From: Robinsoniella peoriensis
GTDB lineage: Bacteria; Bacillota; Clostridia; Lachnospirales; Lachnospiraceae
Length of the DNA: 64,000 nucleotides
Assembly (NCBI RefSeq): GCF_042680125.1
Contig: NZ_JBHTNY010000039.1
Reading direction: 5' to 3' (one strand)
The notes beneath the pieces are model-generated. The model saw only the letters and a list, made by a program, of their open reading frames with translations. It made no database searches and was not told the origin of the DNA. Positions 24,464 through 33,346 of the stretch are shown in pieces. A program made the position numbers and the translations under genes. Each line of letters starts with the position of its first letter. Position 1 is the first letter of the stretch.

Positions 24464-27166
24464 TTACCAATATACCCCTACCTTCCCCCATATTCCGGAA
24501 GGAAGTGGCTCTGCTATCATTTCACGTTCTCTCCAGTTATAGACCCGCTCCCTGCGGCAGCGGTTTAATGCCGCGGTAGAATAGGGCCATTCACTTATAA
24601 CAGGTTCAGGATAATCCGTTTCCGGGTATTTGGGATCTATCGCCCTGTTTATCAAAAGGTTCGAAACTCTGACCTCCAGAGTATTGCTTCCCTCTTTCAG
24701 GTATTTTAAAATATTCATTTTATAGGGACGTTTAATAAATGTTCCTGCTTCCTGTCCGTTTACAAAAATGCCTGCCGTTTCACCGATATGCTCAAACTGC
24801 AGCTCTGCCATGCCCGTTTCCTGCATCCGGTTCCATTTTTCTTTTTCTATAGAAACCTCTTTGCAGTATATTCCTTCTCCGGAATAGTAACGGAGGCTTT
24901 CTTCATTTGCCCAGCTCTCCAATTCATCGTAGTGCTTTGTAAAACAGCCGCTATCTGCGGAAAACTTCCAATCTTCGGACAGATCCAGGGAGAATTCCTT
25001 TTTATGTTCTTTCTGAACCGGAGTTTCATCTTCCATTTCAACCGAAAATACAAAGATTAGCGACTGGAAAGCTTCAAATTCAAGTTCCACTATGGTATCC
25101 GCCCCATCTTTCTGTTTGCTGCGAATACCTTTTTCCTGTCCAGCCAAAGGATCAAAAACATAAAAGTTATTTTTCTGGTCGGAAAATCTTATCTTTTCCT
25201 GTTTGTTCCCGGCGCTGATATTGGACAGAAAATAAATATCTGTGTCTCCGTCTTCCTGATGTACATAACCGATTTCTTCCTTATTATAATATACCTTTAC
25301 ATCGGGGACTAAATTACGGGTCAGTTCCGTTATCAAATCATCATCATTTTTCTCCGTAATAATTAACTGTCCAGCCTCTTGCATCTCCTCCATTATATGT
25401 TGGATTTTTCCGGTGTTTTCCTGATAAGATAGTAATCCGCAGGAGCGGGCGGGAGCAGGCCCTTTACAGATGATTTTTTTTCCGCTGTCTGCAAATTCCT
25501 GCAGCTTATAAACTGTCTGCAGGGGCATCCGCTCACATTCCAGGAGCACGAGGATTTCGTAATTATAATCCATCCAGCGCTCCACGGCATCATCGTTTAC
25601 ATAGTCGAACCAAAATCCTTCCTTATGAATGCGGTCTGCAGTCCTGGTGGTTATCCGCTCTTCTAATTTCATACACATATGAATATCCGACAGTGGATTC
25701 TCCGCCCAGATATCAGACTGTGGAAGATAAACTGCCAGCTTTACTTTCGTCTTTCCACGGCGCAGGAAATCACATACCCGGTTGAAATAGACACTTAAGG
25801 GTTTGTAATATTTCCACCAGGTATTTGTATGGTTGATCTGGGATGAAGCGTAAAATGGCCATCCCAGTTCATTTTCATTTTCAGGACTGTAGGAGTATCC
25901 ATGATTCACAATCTGATTCATGCCGTCTAAAAAAATGCTGTCTGCAGCAGCTTTGATATTTTCAAGGGTAACCACAAATCTGGGAAACCGAAGCCAGGTA
26001 AAGGACTCGTTAGAGATAATTTTTTTACCATAGACATGTCCTGCAGAAGATGCCAGTTTTCTGTGAACCGTATTGACTTCATACCGGTCAAAGGCGGAAA
26101 AGGTTTCCCCTTCGGGTATATCGGCGGCACCATATGCCTGAAGAATATCCCCCCAGGATCCATGAGCCTGTATTCTGGAAAGGGCTCCTTTTTCATGGCA
26201 CCATTTCGTCATCTCCCGGAAAAAATTCTCTACCGTTAATTCTGCCATGGTCTTCTGGAAATCATAGCGAACCAGGTCCGTCATTCCCTGCACCTCTCCC
26301 CAGAGAGCATAAACCAGCGGACGCAATTCGTAACCTCTTCTTTTTCGGAATTCATCATAGATAATATCTGTCCAGTTGTGTCCGAATACTTCTATGGAAT
26401 CACAGAAAAAGGACTGAATCTTCCCCTTTCCTACAGCATTCACAATCGGGTCGCCCCCATGTTCAAAGAATAATCTGGCGGAATCCTTCCGGTTGTGGTC
26501 TATAATCAGTCCATCGCCTCCCGGAAGGGGCTTTAATACGGTCTGACGTTTATCGCTGGATACCATTACCACAATCTTATAATTTCCTTCCGGGACGGTT
26601 ACTTTTTCCAGCTGCTTTCCCCAGGGCCATTCAAACAGAGGCTTATCCATGATTTTATCGGTAATATCGATAATTGATTCCGGTACCATATGACTGTCTT
26701 CCATACGCCCCATAATACAGGCTGCAGCCTCGCCATACAGTCTCGTAGTGAAGTCGTATGTTAATTCACAGGGTCCTTTCACATCTATGGTATAGGGTAT
26801 CACCGTAGGCCCGCTTAACTCAACGGGAACAAAAGGTCCTCCGAACGGCCAGGATGAGCCTAAGGTGAGGTCAAATTTCATATTTCGTTTATTCGCCTCT
26901 TCACAGGCAAATTTAATCAATTCAAGAAATTCAGGGGATAAATAGGTACAATTTTTTAACCCGTTATCTTTATCATCTGCTGTAACCGGATAGAGTATCT
27001 GAAGTTCCACTCCGCCCATCCGGGCATCCTTCATAAAATCCAATTCCCGTATCAATTCGTCCTTTTTTACTGCACAACCGTACCACCACCATCTGGTATA
27101 ACCTCTTGTATCTTCTCTGGGATGCAGTATCTGATGTTCCACTTGCGCTCTTTTTTTTAACCCCAT
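24464..27166 (-). CDS. GH106-type alpha-L-rhamnosidase
   Basis: A 900-residue protein without a signal peptide. The N-terminal block RWWWYGCAVKKDELIRELDF followed by MKDARMGGVELQILYP is characteristic of GH106 alpha-L-rhamnosidases, which also show a long multi-domain layout. Residues about 690-870 look like a beta-sandwich carbohydrate-binding region (IGETAGIFVNGQEAGTFIKRPY, as in GH2-type jelly rolls). Cytoplasmic location plus the upstream sugar importer suggest it trims rhamnose from an imported glycoside. It begins 19 bases after the permease gene. Activity on rhamnose is inferred from family resemblance only. Confidence 0.8.
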   Translation of the reverse strand: MGLKKRAQVEHQILHPREDTRGYTRWWWYGCAVKKDELIRELDFMKDARMGGVELQILYPVTADDKDNGLKNCTYLSPEFLELIKFACEEANKRNMKFDLTLGSSWPFGGPFVPVELSGPTVIPYTIDVKGPCELTYDFTTRLYGEAAACIMGRMEDSHMVPESIIDITDKIMDKPLFEWPWGKQLEKVTVPEGNYKIVVMVSSDKRQTVLKPLPGGDGLIIDHNRKDSARLFFEHGGDPIVNAVGKGKIQSFFCDSIEVFGHNWTDIIYDEFRKRRGYELRPLVYALWGEVQGMTDLVRYDFQKTMAELTVENFFREMTKWCHEKGALSRIQAHGSWGDILQAYGAADIPEGETFSAFDRYEVNTVHRKLASSAGHVYGKKIISNESFTWLRFPRFVVTLENIKAAADSIFLDGMNQIVNHGYSYSPENENELGWPFYASSQINHTNTWWKYYKPLSVYFNRVCDFLRRGKTKVKLAVYLPQSDIWAENPLSDIHMCMKLEERITTRTADRIHKEGFWFDYVNDDAVERWMDYNYEILVLLECERMPLQTVYKLQEFADSGKKIICKGPAPARSCGLLSYQENTGKIQHIMEEMQEAGQLIITEKNDDDLITELTRNLVPDVKVYYNKEEIGYVHQEDGDTDIYFLSNISAGNKQEKIRFSDQKNNFYVFDPLAGQEKGIRSKQKDGADTIVELEFEAFQSLIFVFSVEMEDETPVQKEHKKEFSLDLSEDWKFSADSGCFTKHYDELESWANEESLRYYSGEGIYCKEVSIEKEKWNRMQETGMAELQFEHIGETAGIFVNGQEAGTFIKRPYKMNILKYLKEGSNTLEVRVSNLLINRAIDPKYPETDYPEPVISEWPYSTAALNRCRRERVYNWREREMIAEPLPSGIWGKVGVYW

Positions 27167-27185
27167 AATTTTCTCCCTTAAGTTC

Positions 27186-28028
27186 TTATTCTTTGACTGC
27201 TCCGGCAGTCATTCCTTCTACGATGAATTTCTGCATTCCGGCAAACATAATGGCTGTTGGAAGAAGTGCCATTACACCTCCTGCCATTAGAGCTCCCCAC
27301 TGCACGCTGTATTTTCCAATCAGTGACTTTAATCCAACCGGAATCGTCCACATATCCGGCGTACTGATGAAAATAGTTCCTGCGATCAATTCGTTCCATG
27401 CTCCGATAAATGCAAATACAAATACGGAAACAATCCCCGGGAACATAATAGGAAGAACAATTTTTATCAATGATTTCATTTTCGTACATCCGTCAACTCT
27501 GGCAGCTTCTTCCAGCGTTACCGGAATCCTTTCGAAAAAGCTTCGCATAGTTACTACGCAGAACGGCACATTTACAATGACATAATAAATGAACAGCCCA
27601 ACATGGGTGTTAATCAGACCGATCTTGGAAAATATGAGGTATAGGGGGATGATAACTAATATGCCGGGGATCATCTGTGTAACCAGAAAGAACAGCACCA
27701 TCGCACCTTTTCCTTTAAATTTATATCTTGCCAGGGAATAACCGCCCAATATAGACAGCATGGTAACTACTAAGGCAGAAGAAACCGAGACAATTACACT
27801 ATTCTGCAATAAAGAACCATAGTCGAACATCTCAAACAGTCCGGTATAATTTTCCGTTGTAAAGGTATGCGGAAAATAAGTGATATTTTGCATATTGATA
27901 ATTTCCCCGTTTGTTTTAAAGGATGTAATGGTCATCCAATAAATCGGAAGTACCACAAGTGCAAGAAAAAATGCTAAAATAAAAAATCTTCCAAATCCTA
28001 ATGCTCTTTTTTTTCCCGTTTTCTTCAT
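27186..28028 (-). CDS. CUT1-type sugar ABC transporter permease (MalG-like)
   Basis: A 280-residue permease with six hydrophobic segments. The EAA coupling loop is EEAARVDGCTKMKSLIKIVLP at about 190-210, and the C-terminus ends in MTAGAVKE, typical of MalG-type subunits. Its start abuts the stop of the MalF-like gene (1-bp overlap). No ATPase is encoded in the locus; a shared MsmK/UgpC-type ATPase elsewhere is the usual solution. Confidence 0.95.
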   Translation of the reverse strand: MKKTGKKRALGFGRFFILAFFLALVVLPIYWMTITSFKTNGEIINMQNITYFPHTFTTENYTGLFEMFDYGSLLQNSVIVSVSSALVVTMLSILGGYSLARYKFKGKGAMVLFFLVTQMIPGILVIIPLYLIFSKIGLINTHVGLFIYYVIVNVPFCVVTMRSFFERIPVTLEEAARVDGCTKMKSLIKIVLPIMFPGIVSVFVFAFIGAWNELIAGTIFISTPDMWTIPVGLKSLIGKYSVQWGALMAGGVMALLPTAIMFAGMQKFIVEGMTAGAVKE

Positions 28029-29011
28029 TAGAAATCACCTGCCTTATTGTAATTTGTAGCACGCAGAAAGATGACTGCAAAGATGCCCAGAACAACCATA
28101 AGCAGCACTCCAATCGCCGCTGCAAACCCAAAGTCATAGGTTCCAAATGCTTTGGAATACATGTAAGCCGGAAGTGTCTGGGAAGTATTTGCCGGCCCCC
28201 CATTTGTAATAATGACTACCAGATCAAAGGAATTAAAGATCCAGATGGTACGAAGCAGAATGGTAGTAATAATAGTTGGTTTTATGTAAGGCAGTGTAAT
28301 CTGAAAGTATTTTCGGATTGCTCCGCATCCGTCCACATCTGCCGCCTCATAAACGTCTGCCGGTATGGACTGCAGAGCAGCTAAAATCATAATTGCAAAA
28401 AATGGTATTCCCATCCAGATCATTGCCATAATGATAACCGCCAGGGATACTCCGGGTGTCCCAAGCCAGGCAATGGATTCCTTAATAATCCCAAGATTCA
28501 GCAGTATGTCATTTACCACTCCATATTCTCCATTAAAAGACCAGCGGAACATTAATCCTATGACAAATCCGGAAAATGCCCATGGAAGAAATACGATTGA
28601 CTGATACAATCCTCTTCCCCTGAACTGCTTTTTCAGTGCCATTGCCAGAACCATCCCTAACAGGAACTGACCTGCCACAGAAATCAAAACATAAATCAAT
28701 GTATTTTTTACAATCATAAAAGTATCGGTATCATCAAAGAGCTTCTTAAAATTTTCAATCCCATTAAAAGCAGCTTTTCCTGAACCGGTCAGCTTATAAT
28801 CCTGAAATGCCATAATGAAACTATTAATCAGAGGATACCCAAACATAACTAACAGCAGTACAAATACAGGCAAAATAAATAAGTATGGCTCCATTTTGGA
28901 TTTAGTCCGATTTCCTATCACAACTCTTTGACCGGACCTCACATGCATCCGCCAGAAAATGGCGCCGCAAACAACTACAACAATAACGAGGAATGCTATT
29001 AATACTCCCAT
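28028..29011 (-). CDS. CUT1-type sugar ABC transporter permease (MalF-like)
   Basis: A 327-residue permease. A short N-terminal helix (about 3-22) precedes the six-helix core from about 44 (MEPYLFILPVFVLLLVMFGYP). The EAA loop reads YEAADVDGCGAIRKYFQITLP near 250. The site AAGGGAGAT precedes the start. The 229-base gap from the solute-binding gene contains a hairpin and repeat sequences. Confidence 0.95.
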   Translation of the reverse strand: MGVLIAFLVIVVVVCGAIFWRMHVRSGQRVVIGNRTKSKMEPYLFILPVFVLLLVMFGYPLINSFIMAFQDYKLTGSGKAAFNGIENFKKLFDDTDTFMIVKNTLIYVLISVAGQFLLGMVLAMALKKQFRGRGLYQSIVFLPWAFSGFVIGLMFRWSFNGEYGVVNDILLNLGIIKESIAWLGTPGVSLAVIIMAMIWMGIPFFAIMILAALQSIPADVYEAADVDGCGAIRKYFQITLPYIKPTIITTILLRTIWIFNSFDLVVIITNGGPANTSQTLPAYMYSKAFGTYDFGFAAAIGVLLMVVLGIFAVIFLRATNYNKAGDF

Positions 29012-29048
29012 CTTATCTCCCTTCCATTCTATCAGCCGGATTCACAAA

Positions 29049-29069
29049 GGGGACGGTTAAACCGTCCCC
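29049..29069 (-). other. Intercistronic hairpin between solute-binding gene and permeases
   Basis: GGGGACGG-TTTAA-CCGTCCCC forms a perfect 8-bp stem 37 bases before the permease start. Such hairpins after solute-binding genes usually stabilise or partly terminate the message, giving more binding protein than permease. Confidence 0.7.
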
Positions 29070-29119
29070 TCCCTGTGCTATATGACAGTTTATCTGCTAC
29101 AATTATCTAATACGCCCCA

Positions 29120-29240
29120 AAGCGTGTCTGAAAATTCATTCCCGCCATCTGCATGCCCCACTTTGCGGCATATTTGTCCCGAATTCAGGTTACGTAGACC
29201 GGCGTGTCTGAAAACTGCTTTCTGCTTTATGGAACTTGCT
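29120..29240. repeat. GCGTGTCTGAAAA intergenic repeat, two units
   Basis: The motif GCGTGTCTGAAAA occurs at 29122-29134 and again at 29202-29214 in the same orientation, 80 bp apart. The second unit continues CTGCTTTCTG, as in the related copy at 39704. The sequence between recalls that copy in layout (ATTTGT..C.AAT..AGG). Confidence 0.6.
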
Positions 29241-30668
29241 TTACTGTAATGTTCTTGGGCTCTCTATGGCGGAGCCTTCATTTGCAGCCAGATATTCCTT
29301 CATTCTCTTTGTTAACTCATTGGATATGTTATTCAGCACATCTTCTGCAGACTGTTTGCCCAGCAAATACTTCTGCATTTCTGCATGGAATGTATCCTGA
29401 TGTAAATCGGTGTAGTTAAATGGTCCATACATTGGCGGAACGGTAAAATCAGGATCATTTAACTGGTTTAAGAATGCTGCATACGGTCCGTCTTCTCCAT
29501 ATGTGGGATCCTTGGATGCTTCTTTTTTGATTGGAATCAAGCCGCCCAGCTTACAATATTCAATATTGTTTTCCGGTTTTACAAGGTAGTCCATCAGCAT
29601 CAGCGCTTCATCCGGATGTTCTGACTGGGCTGAAATTGTGTAGGAATAAGGACTGCTGGAAGTATTCAATAGCTTGTGGTCAACTGTAGATACCGGCATG
29701 GGCAGTACTCCCCACTGTTCCGGTTTCATATTGGTCTCACATGCTACGGCTACTTCTGAGTCATTGGAAATTGTGCCGGTTAATCCTCCTGTAAAGTTAT
29801 CCACCATCTCTACAAATCCCCAGTTAATGGAATCTTCCGGTACATAGCCATCTTTGTATACTGCACACCATTTTTCAAATGCATCTACACATTCCGGCTT
29901 ATTTAACAGGCAGTTTCCTTCTTCATCGTACACATAACCACCGGTAAATGTCTGTAAATAAACTAACAGCGGATCGAATGCTCCTCTTGCCCCTCTGAAA
30001 GAGTTGCCATATCTCTTTTTCTCTTTATCGGTCAATGCCTTTATTAAGTCAAAGTATGCCTCATAAGTCCAGTCGTCTCCGGTAGGAATCTCATATCCGA
30101 TTTCCTCTACCCAGTCTTTGCGATAGAAAATACCCTTTACCATAAACCCATCCGGAATGGTATATATGTGTCCATAGTTTGCTTTTTCATTAACCCAGTT
30201 GCTTTTACTGATAATATCTACAAATTCATCTTTATGCTCTTCTGCATATTCATCAATGGGAAGTACCCAGTTGGATTCCGTAAACTGTCCCAGCCATAAC
30301 GGATGGGTTGTCATTACATCCGGAAGCTGGCCTGATGTGCCAAGTACCGTCAGTTTATTAGCCGCATCATCCCAGGGTACACTTTCATAAGCCACGGTAA
30401 TTCCGGTTTCGCCTTTGAATTTCTCAAAAACGCCTTCATAATATGCCTGTCTCTGTGGGCTTGGATTTACATCAATAAACCGCAACGTAATATCCGACTT
30501 CTGCGTACCCGCTGCTTCCTTGCCACCTCCGGTCTCTCCTGCCTTTTCAGAATCTGCAGACTTTTCCGTGGTTTTGCCATCTGATTTCTGATTTGATCCG
30601 CCGCATCCGGGGATCATTCCCGTAACCATTGTTGCCGCCAATAAAACCGCTAAAATTCTCTTTTTCAT
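29241..30668 (-). CDS. Extracellular solute-binding lipoprotein, family 1
   Basis: A 475-residue lipoprotein with signal peptide and lipobox MIPGC at about 18-22, an acidic/Gly linker to about 55, then a sugar-binding fold (LRFIDVNPSPQRQAYYEGVFEKF; VMTTHPLWLGQF). It delivers the sugar to the two permeases encoded downstream. It heads the operon behind a perfect consensus promoter that carries a FadR-type operator. The substrate is inferred to be a rhamnose-containing glycoside from the GH106 gene. Confidence 0.92.
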   Translation of the reverse strand: MKKRILAVLLAATMVTGMIPGCGGSNQKSDGKTTEKSADSEKAGETGGGKEAAGTQKSDITLRFIDVNPSPQRQAYYEGVFEKFKGETGITVAYESVPWDDAANKLTVLGTSGQLPDVMTTHPLWLGQFTESNWVLPIDEYAEEHKDEFVDIISKSNWVNEKANYGHIYTIPDGFMVKGIFYRKDWVEEIGYEIPTGDDWTYEAYFDLIKALTDKEKKRYGNSFRGARGAFDPLLVYLQTFTGGYVYDEEGNCLLNKPECVDAFEKWCAVYKDGYVPEDSINWGFVEMVDNFTGGLTGTISNDSEVAVACETNMKPEQWGVLPMPVSTVDHKLLNTSSSPYSYTISAQSEHPDEALMLMDYLVKPENNIEYCKLGGLIPIKKEASKDPTYGEDGPYAAFLNQLNDPDFTVPPMYGPFNYTDLHQDTFHAEMQKYLLGKQSAEDVLNNISNELTKRMKEYLAANEGSAIESPRTLQ

Positions 30669-30800
30669 AATACTGCCTTCTCCTTTTACTTTTTATAAAA
30701 ATCATGTCCCCAAAACACAATTTTCACTGCCTGCACACATCTTCTGTGAAACAATCTGCCCTCCTTTATTCACTTTTTGCCGTTCTCTTTGATTGGTTTG

Positions 30801-30815
30801 ACTGGTCTGACCAGT
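30801..30815. promoter_or_regulatory. FadR-type operator of the rhamnosidase/transporter operon
   Basis: ACTGGTC-T-GACCAGT is a perfect 7-bp palindrome around one base. It equals the core of the E. coli FadR consensus (CTGGTCNGACCAG) and fits the general GntR pattern GT-N3-AC. It lies about 4-18 bases after the predicted start point of the leftward transporter promoter, a classic repressor position. The locus encodes a FadR-like regulator at 23605-24348. Confidence 0.75.
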
Positions 30816-30825
30816 TGATATGCAT

Positions 30826-30854
30826 ATTATAGTATTTAGCAGCTCTTTTGTCAA
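30826..30854 (-). promoter_or_regulatory. Promoter of the solute-binding/permease/rhamnosidase operon
   Basis: Minus-strand TTGACA (30849-30854), 17 bp, TATAAT (30826-30831): full consensus. Such strength fits a promoter held in check by the downstream operator. The rest of this 506-bp divergent region (30855-31037) is AT-rich with no gene seen. Confidence 0.88.
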
Positions 30855-31037
30855 CGTAATTTTCATATTTTCTATTTTTTATCTTTCAATTACCCACTAT
30901 TATTTTTAAATCTGACAACTTTGTAGATACATTTTAATTTTTTATAAATTCAATTTAAGGTTTTGTGTATTTATTTGTGTACAATTCAGGCTTTTATCAG
31001 GGATAAGGTGACAATATGGTAGATTAAATTTATGTTA

Positions 31038-31066
31038 TTGACTTTCCCTCTCATCTTCTATATACT
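31038..31066 (+). promoter_or_regulatory. Promoter of the GHL6-type glycosidase gene
   Basis: TTGACT (31038-31043), 17 bp, TATACT (31061-31066), 109 bases before the start codon. Confidence 0.7.
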
Positions 31067-31174
31067 GGCAATAACACACACTCTTTTTTGCATGTACTCT
31101 TATCTGGATATTGATACTGGGATGCCGGTTCCATTTTGCCCAAGGGCATTTTATCCTGAAAGGAGATACCTAAT

Positions 31175-33268
31175 ATGAGCAGCAAATACAAGAACAGCAA
31201 GCGCTGTTATCTGATCGATCATCATTCCCCCCAACCTCCTGTTGTAACTTTAGACCAACTGAATATTACAGAATATGAGCAATTCTTTGATACCTCGCAT
31301 ATTGATTCCCTTATGGTTTACTGCAAAGACCACTGGGGTGTTACTTATTACGACAGTAAAGTGGAAGGCGCCCGGAAACATCAGGGCTTAAAGACGGACT
31401 GGATACAGGAAATCAGCACCGTTTTAAAGAAAAAAAAGATTGAATTTATTGCCTATTACTGCATTGAATACGATGAAGGTGCTGCAAGGCAGTTCCCTCA
31501 GTGGCGGGCAAGAAAGCCGGATGGCACTCCCCTGATCCGGGAAGATGAATTTGCCCGGTGGAGTTTGTGCTGTTATCAGACAGGTTACCGGGAGTACTGT
31601 CTGTCCCAGATGGAAGAAATTGTACAAAATTATAACCCGGATGCTTTATTTATGGATATTTTTGGGTCTTCTCTCTGTTATTGCGAGAAATGCAGGGAAA
31701 AGTTTCATTCGGCCTATGGCTATGACCTGCCTTCTGATGAGGCTGACATCCGATTGCATATGTCGGACATGATAGATTTCTTAGATGATAATGCCCAAGA
31801 ATTTCTGATGGATGTGAAGCAGCGCTTAAAAGCAGTGGATCCCGGTTTAGCCATAACCGTTAATTTCTCCTGCCATTATCCGAAACCGGTCAGAGATCTG
31901 CTGGACTATCAGTTTTCCGAACCTCTTCTAAAGGATAACTGGTTTTCTTCTGCTTATGCCAGAGATACCGCAATCGGACAATACCCTATCCTGGTTCCGG
32001 GAGAAGCCTCCCAGGTATATAACTACGATACAGTTTCCCAATATCTCTGTGACTTAAGCTCCATTGCAGCGCAGGGATGCCGGGTTGGCATGTACAGCGG
32101 TTCCCAGCACGCAGATGGTACTCTGGACATGGAAGAGGCAAAGCGGCTTGGTGTTGTTTACACTGCTCTGGAAGAAATGGAACCGTATTTAACAAACCGT
32201 ACCCCGGTAAAATCCATTGGTATTCTGCAAAGTGACTGTTCCAAGGCTGTCAACATGCCAACCCTCAGTGCGGATGCCATTCTGCGGATGAAACGGCATA
32301 ACCCGCATCTGAACGCCATTCTTGGCGCCATGCAGTTGTGTGAATATGCCAAGATCCCCTATAACATTCTGCCGGAGAGCTGTCTGACGAAATCTCTTCT
32401 GAAAGAATATGACATGCTACTGCTGCCGGAGGTCTATGTCATACAGTCAGCAACAGTTTCATTGCTGGAAGATTATGTGGCCGCCGGCGGCTGCCTTATC
32501 TCCTCCGGACAGACCGGACTCTGGAATGCCGATTCCACCCTGCGGGAGTGTTCTGCCCTGCACAGGCTGTTCGGATGCGGCCCCGTAAAAGTTCACCGGG
32601 AATATACTTCCAACCGCTGGTCCGCTTACCTGCGCCCAGATTCATCCCAGCCCTTTACCGGTCTCATCGCCTGCACCACCCCTCCCGTCAGCGAGCACTT
32701 TCTGGAAGTCGAAGCACTTTCTGAAAAAAGCAGCCAGAGTGCGGAATCTGCTATTATGGAAATGCTGCATTTTGACCTTCCCTGTGTATCATGCGATTTT
32801 GATCACTGGGTAAATTGGTGGAGCCCTCCGCCCGGTAAAAAAACAAATTATCCGGCACTTCTTCACCACCTCTTTCAAAAGGGGCATGTATTTTATCTGG
32901 CATTTGACTTTTTTACAATGGCGGGAACGGAAAAATACCCTTACACAAATGATTTATTTTCCGATCTTTTATTAAAAGCCCAAATACAGCCGCCCGTCCG
33001 CCACAGAACGGATACGCCTGATATCATTCGGACTGCATTTTTTGAAACAGAAACAGAATATATCATACACCAGATTTCCATGCTGCCAAAACGCTTTCAT
33101 GGAGATACTCCGCCGATTCCCGCAGGCGAAATCATGTTTAAGAATCCTGTGGAAAGTGCAAAACTGGTCTATCCACAGCAGGATGATCTCACACTGTCTG
33201 GCAACGGAACCTGTGCAGCACTGCCCCCGTTTACCCTGCAACAGATTATATTGTGTAAAAAGAAATAA
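31175..33268 (+). CDS. GHL6-type glycosidase with beta-galactosidase-trimerisation-like domain
   Basis: A 697-residue cytoplasmic protein. The N-terminal barrel (about 15-330) resembles the hypothetical glycosyl hydrolase 6 / alpha-L-fucosidase-like clan (YYDSKVEGARKHQGLKTDW; ALFMDIFGSSLCYCEKC with a buried Asp). A Rossmann-like region at about 385-560 resembles the beta-galactosidase trimerisation domain (LLPEVYVIQSATVSLLEDYV). The start has AAAGGAG 9 bases upstream. Divergent from the transporter/rhamnosidase operon, so it probably acts on the same imported glycoside. The precise bond it cuts cannot be told; the residues CYCEKC suggest a small metal site. Confidence 0.7.
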   Translation: MSSKYKNSKRCYLIDHHSPQPPVVTLDQLNITEYEQFFDTSHIDSLMVYCKDHWGVTYYDSKVEGARKHQGLKTDWIQEISTVLKKKKIEFIAYYCIEYDEGAARQFPQWRARKPDGTPLIREDEFARWSLCCYQTGYREYCLSQMEEIVQNYNPDALFMDIFGSSLCYCEKCREKFHSAYGYDLPSDEADIRLHMSDMIDFLDDNAQEFLMDVKQRLKAVDPGLAITVNFSCHYPKPVRDLLDYQFSEPLLKDNWFSSAYARDTAIGQYPILVPGEASQVYNYDTVSQYLCDLSSIAAQGCRVGMYSGSQHADGTLDMEEAKRLGVVYTALEEMEPYLTNRTPVKSIGILQSDCSKAVNMPTLSADAILRMKRHNPHLNAILGAMQLCEYAKIPYNILPESCLTKSLLKEYDMLLLPEVYVIQSATVSLLEDYVAAGGCLISSGQTGLWNADSTLRECSALHRLFGCGPVKVHREYTSNRWSAYLRPDSSQPFTGLIACTTPPVSEHFLEVEALSEKSSQSAESAIMEMLHFDLPCVSCDFDHWVNWWSPPPGKKTNYPALLHHLFQKGHVFYLAFDFFTMAGTEKYPYTNDLFSDLLLKAQIQPPVRHRTDTPDIIRTAFFETETEYIIHQISMLPKRFHGDTPPIPAGEIMFKNPVESAKLVYPQQDDLTLSGNGTCAALPPFTLQQIILCKKK

Positions 33269-33315
33269 AAGACAGATGCTGCTGCCGCTTTTATTGCGGC
33301 AGCAGCATCTGTCTT
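33269..33315. terminator. Bidirectional terminator between the GHL6 glycosidase and kbl genes
   Basis: A perfect 20-bp inverted repeat (33269-33288 and 33296-33315) with a 7-nt loop. The minus-strand side is followed by TTTTATTT. It sits between convergent genes. Confidence 0.9.
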
Positions 33316-33346
33316 AAATATCACTTGCTTTAAAATTACATCTATG

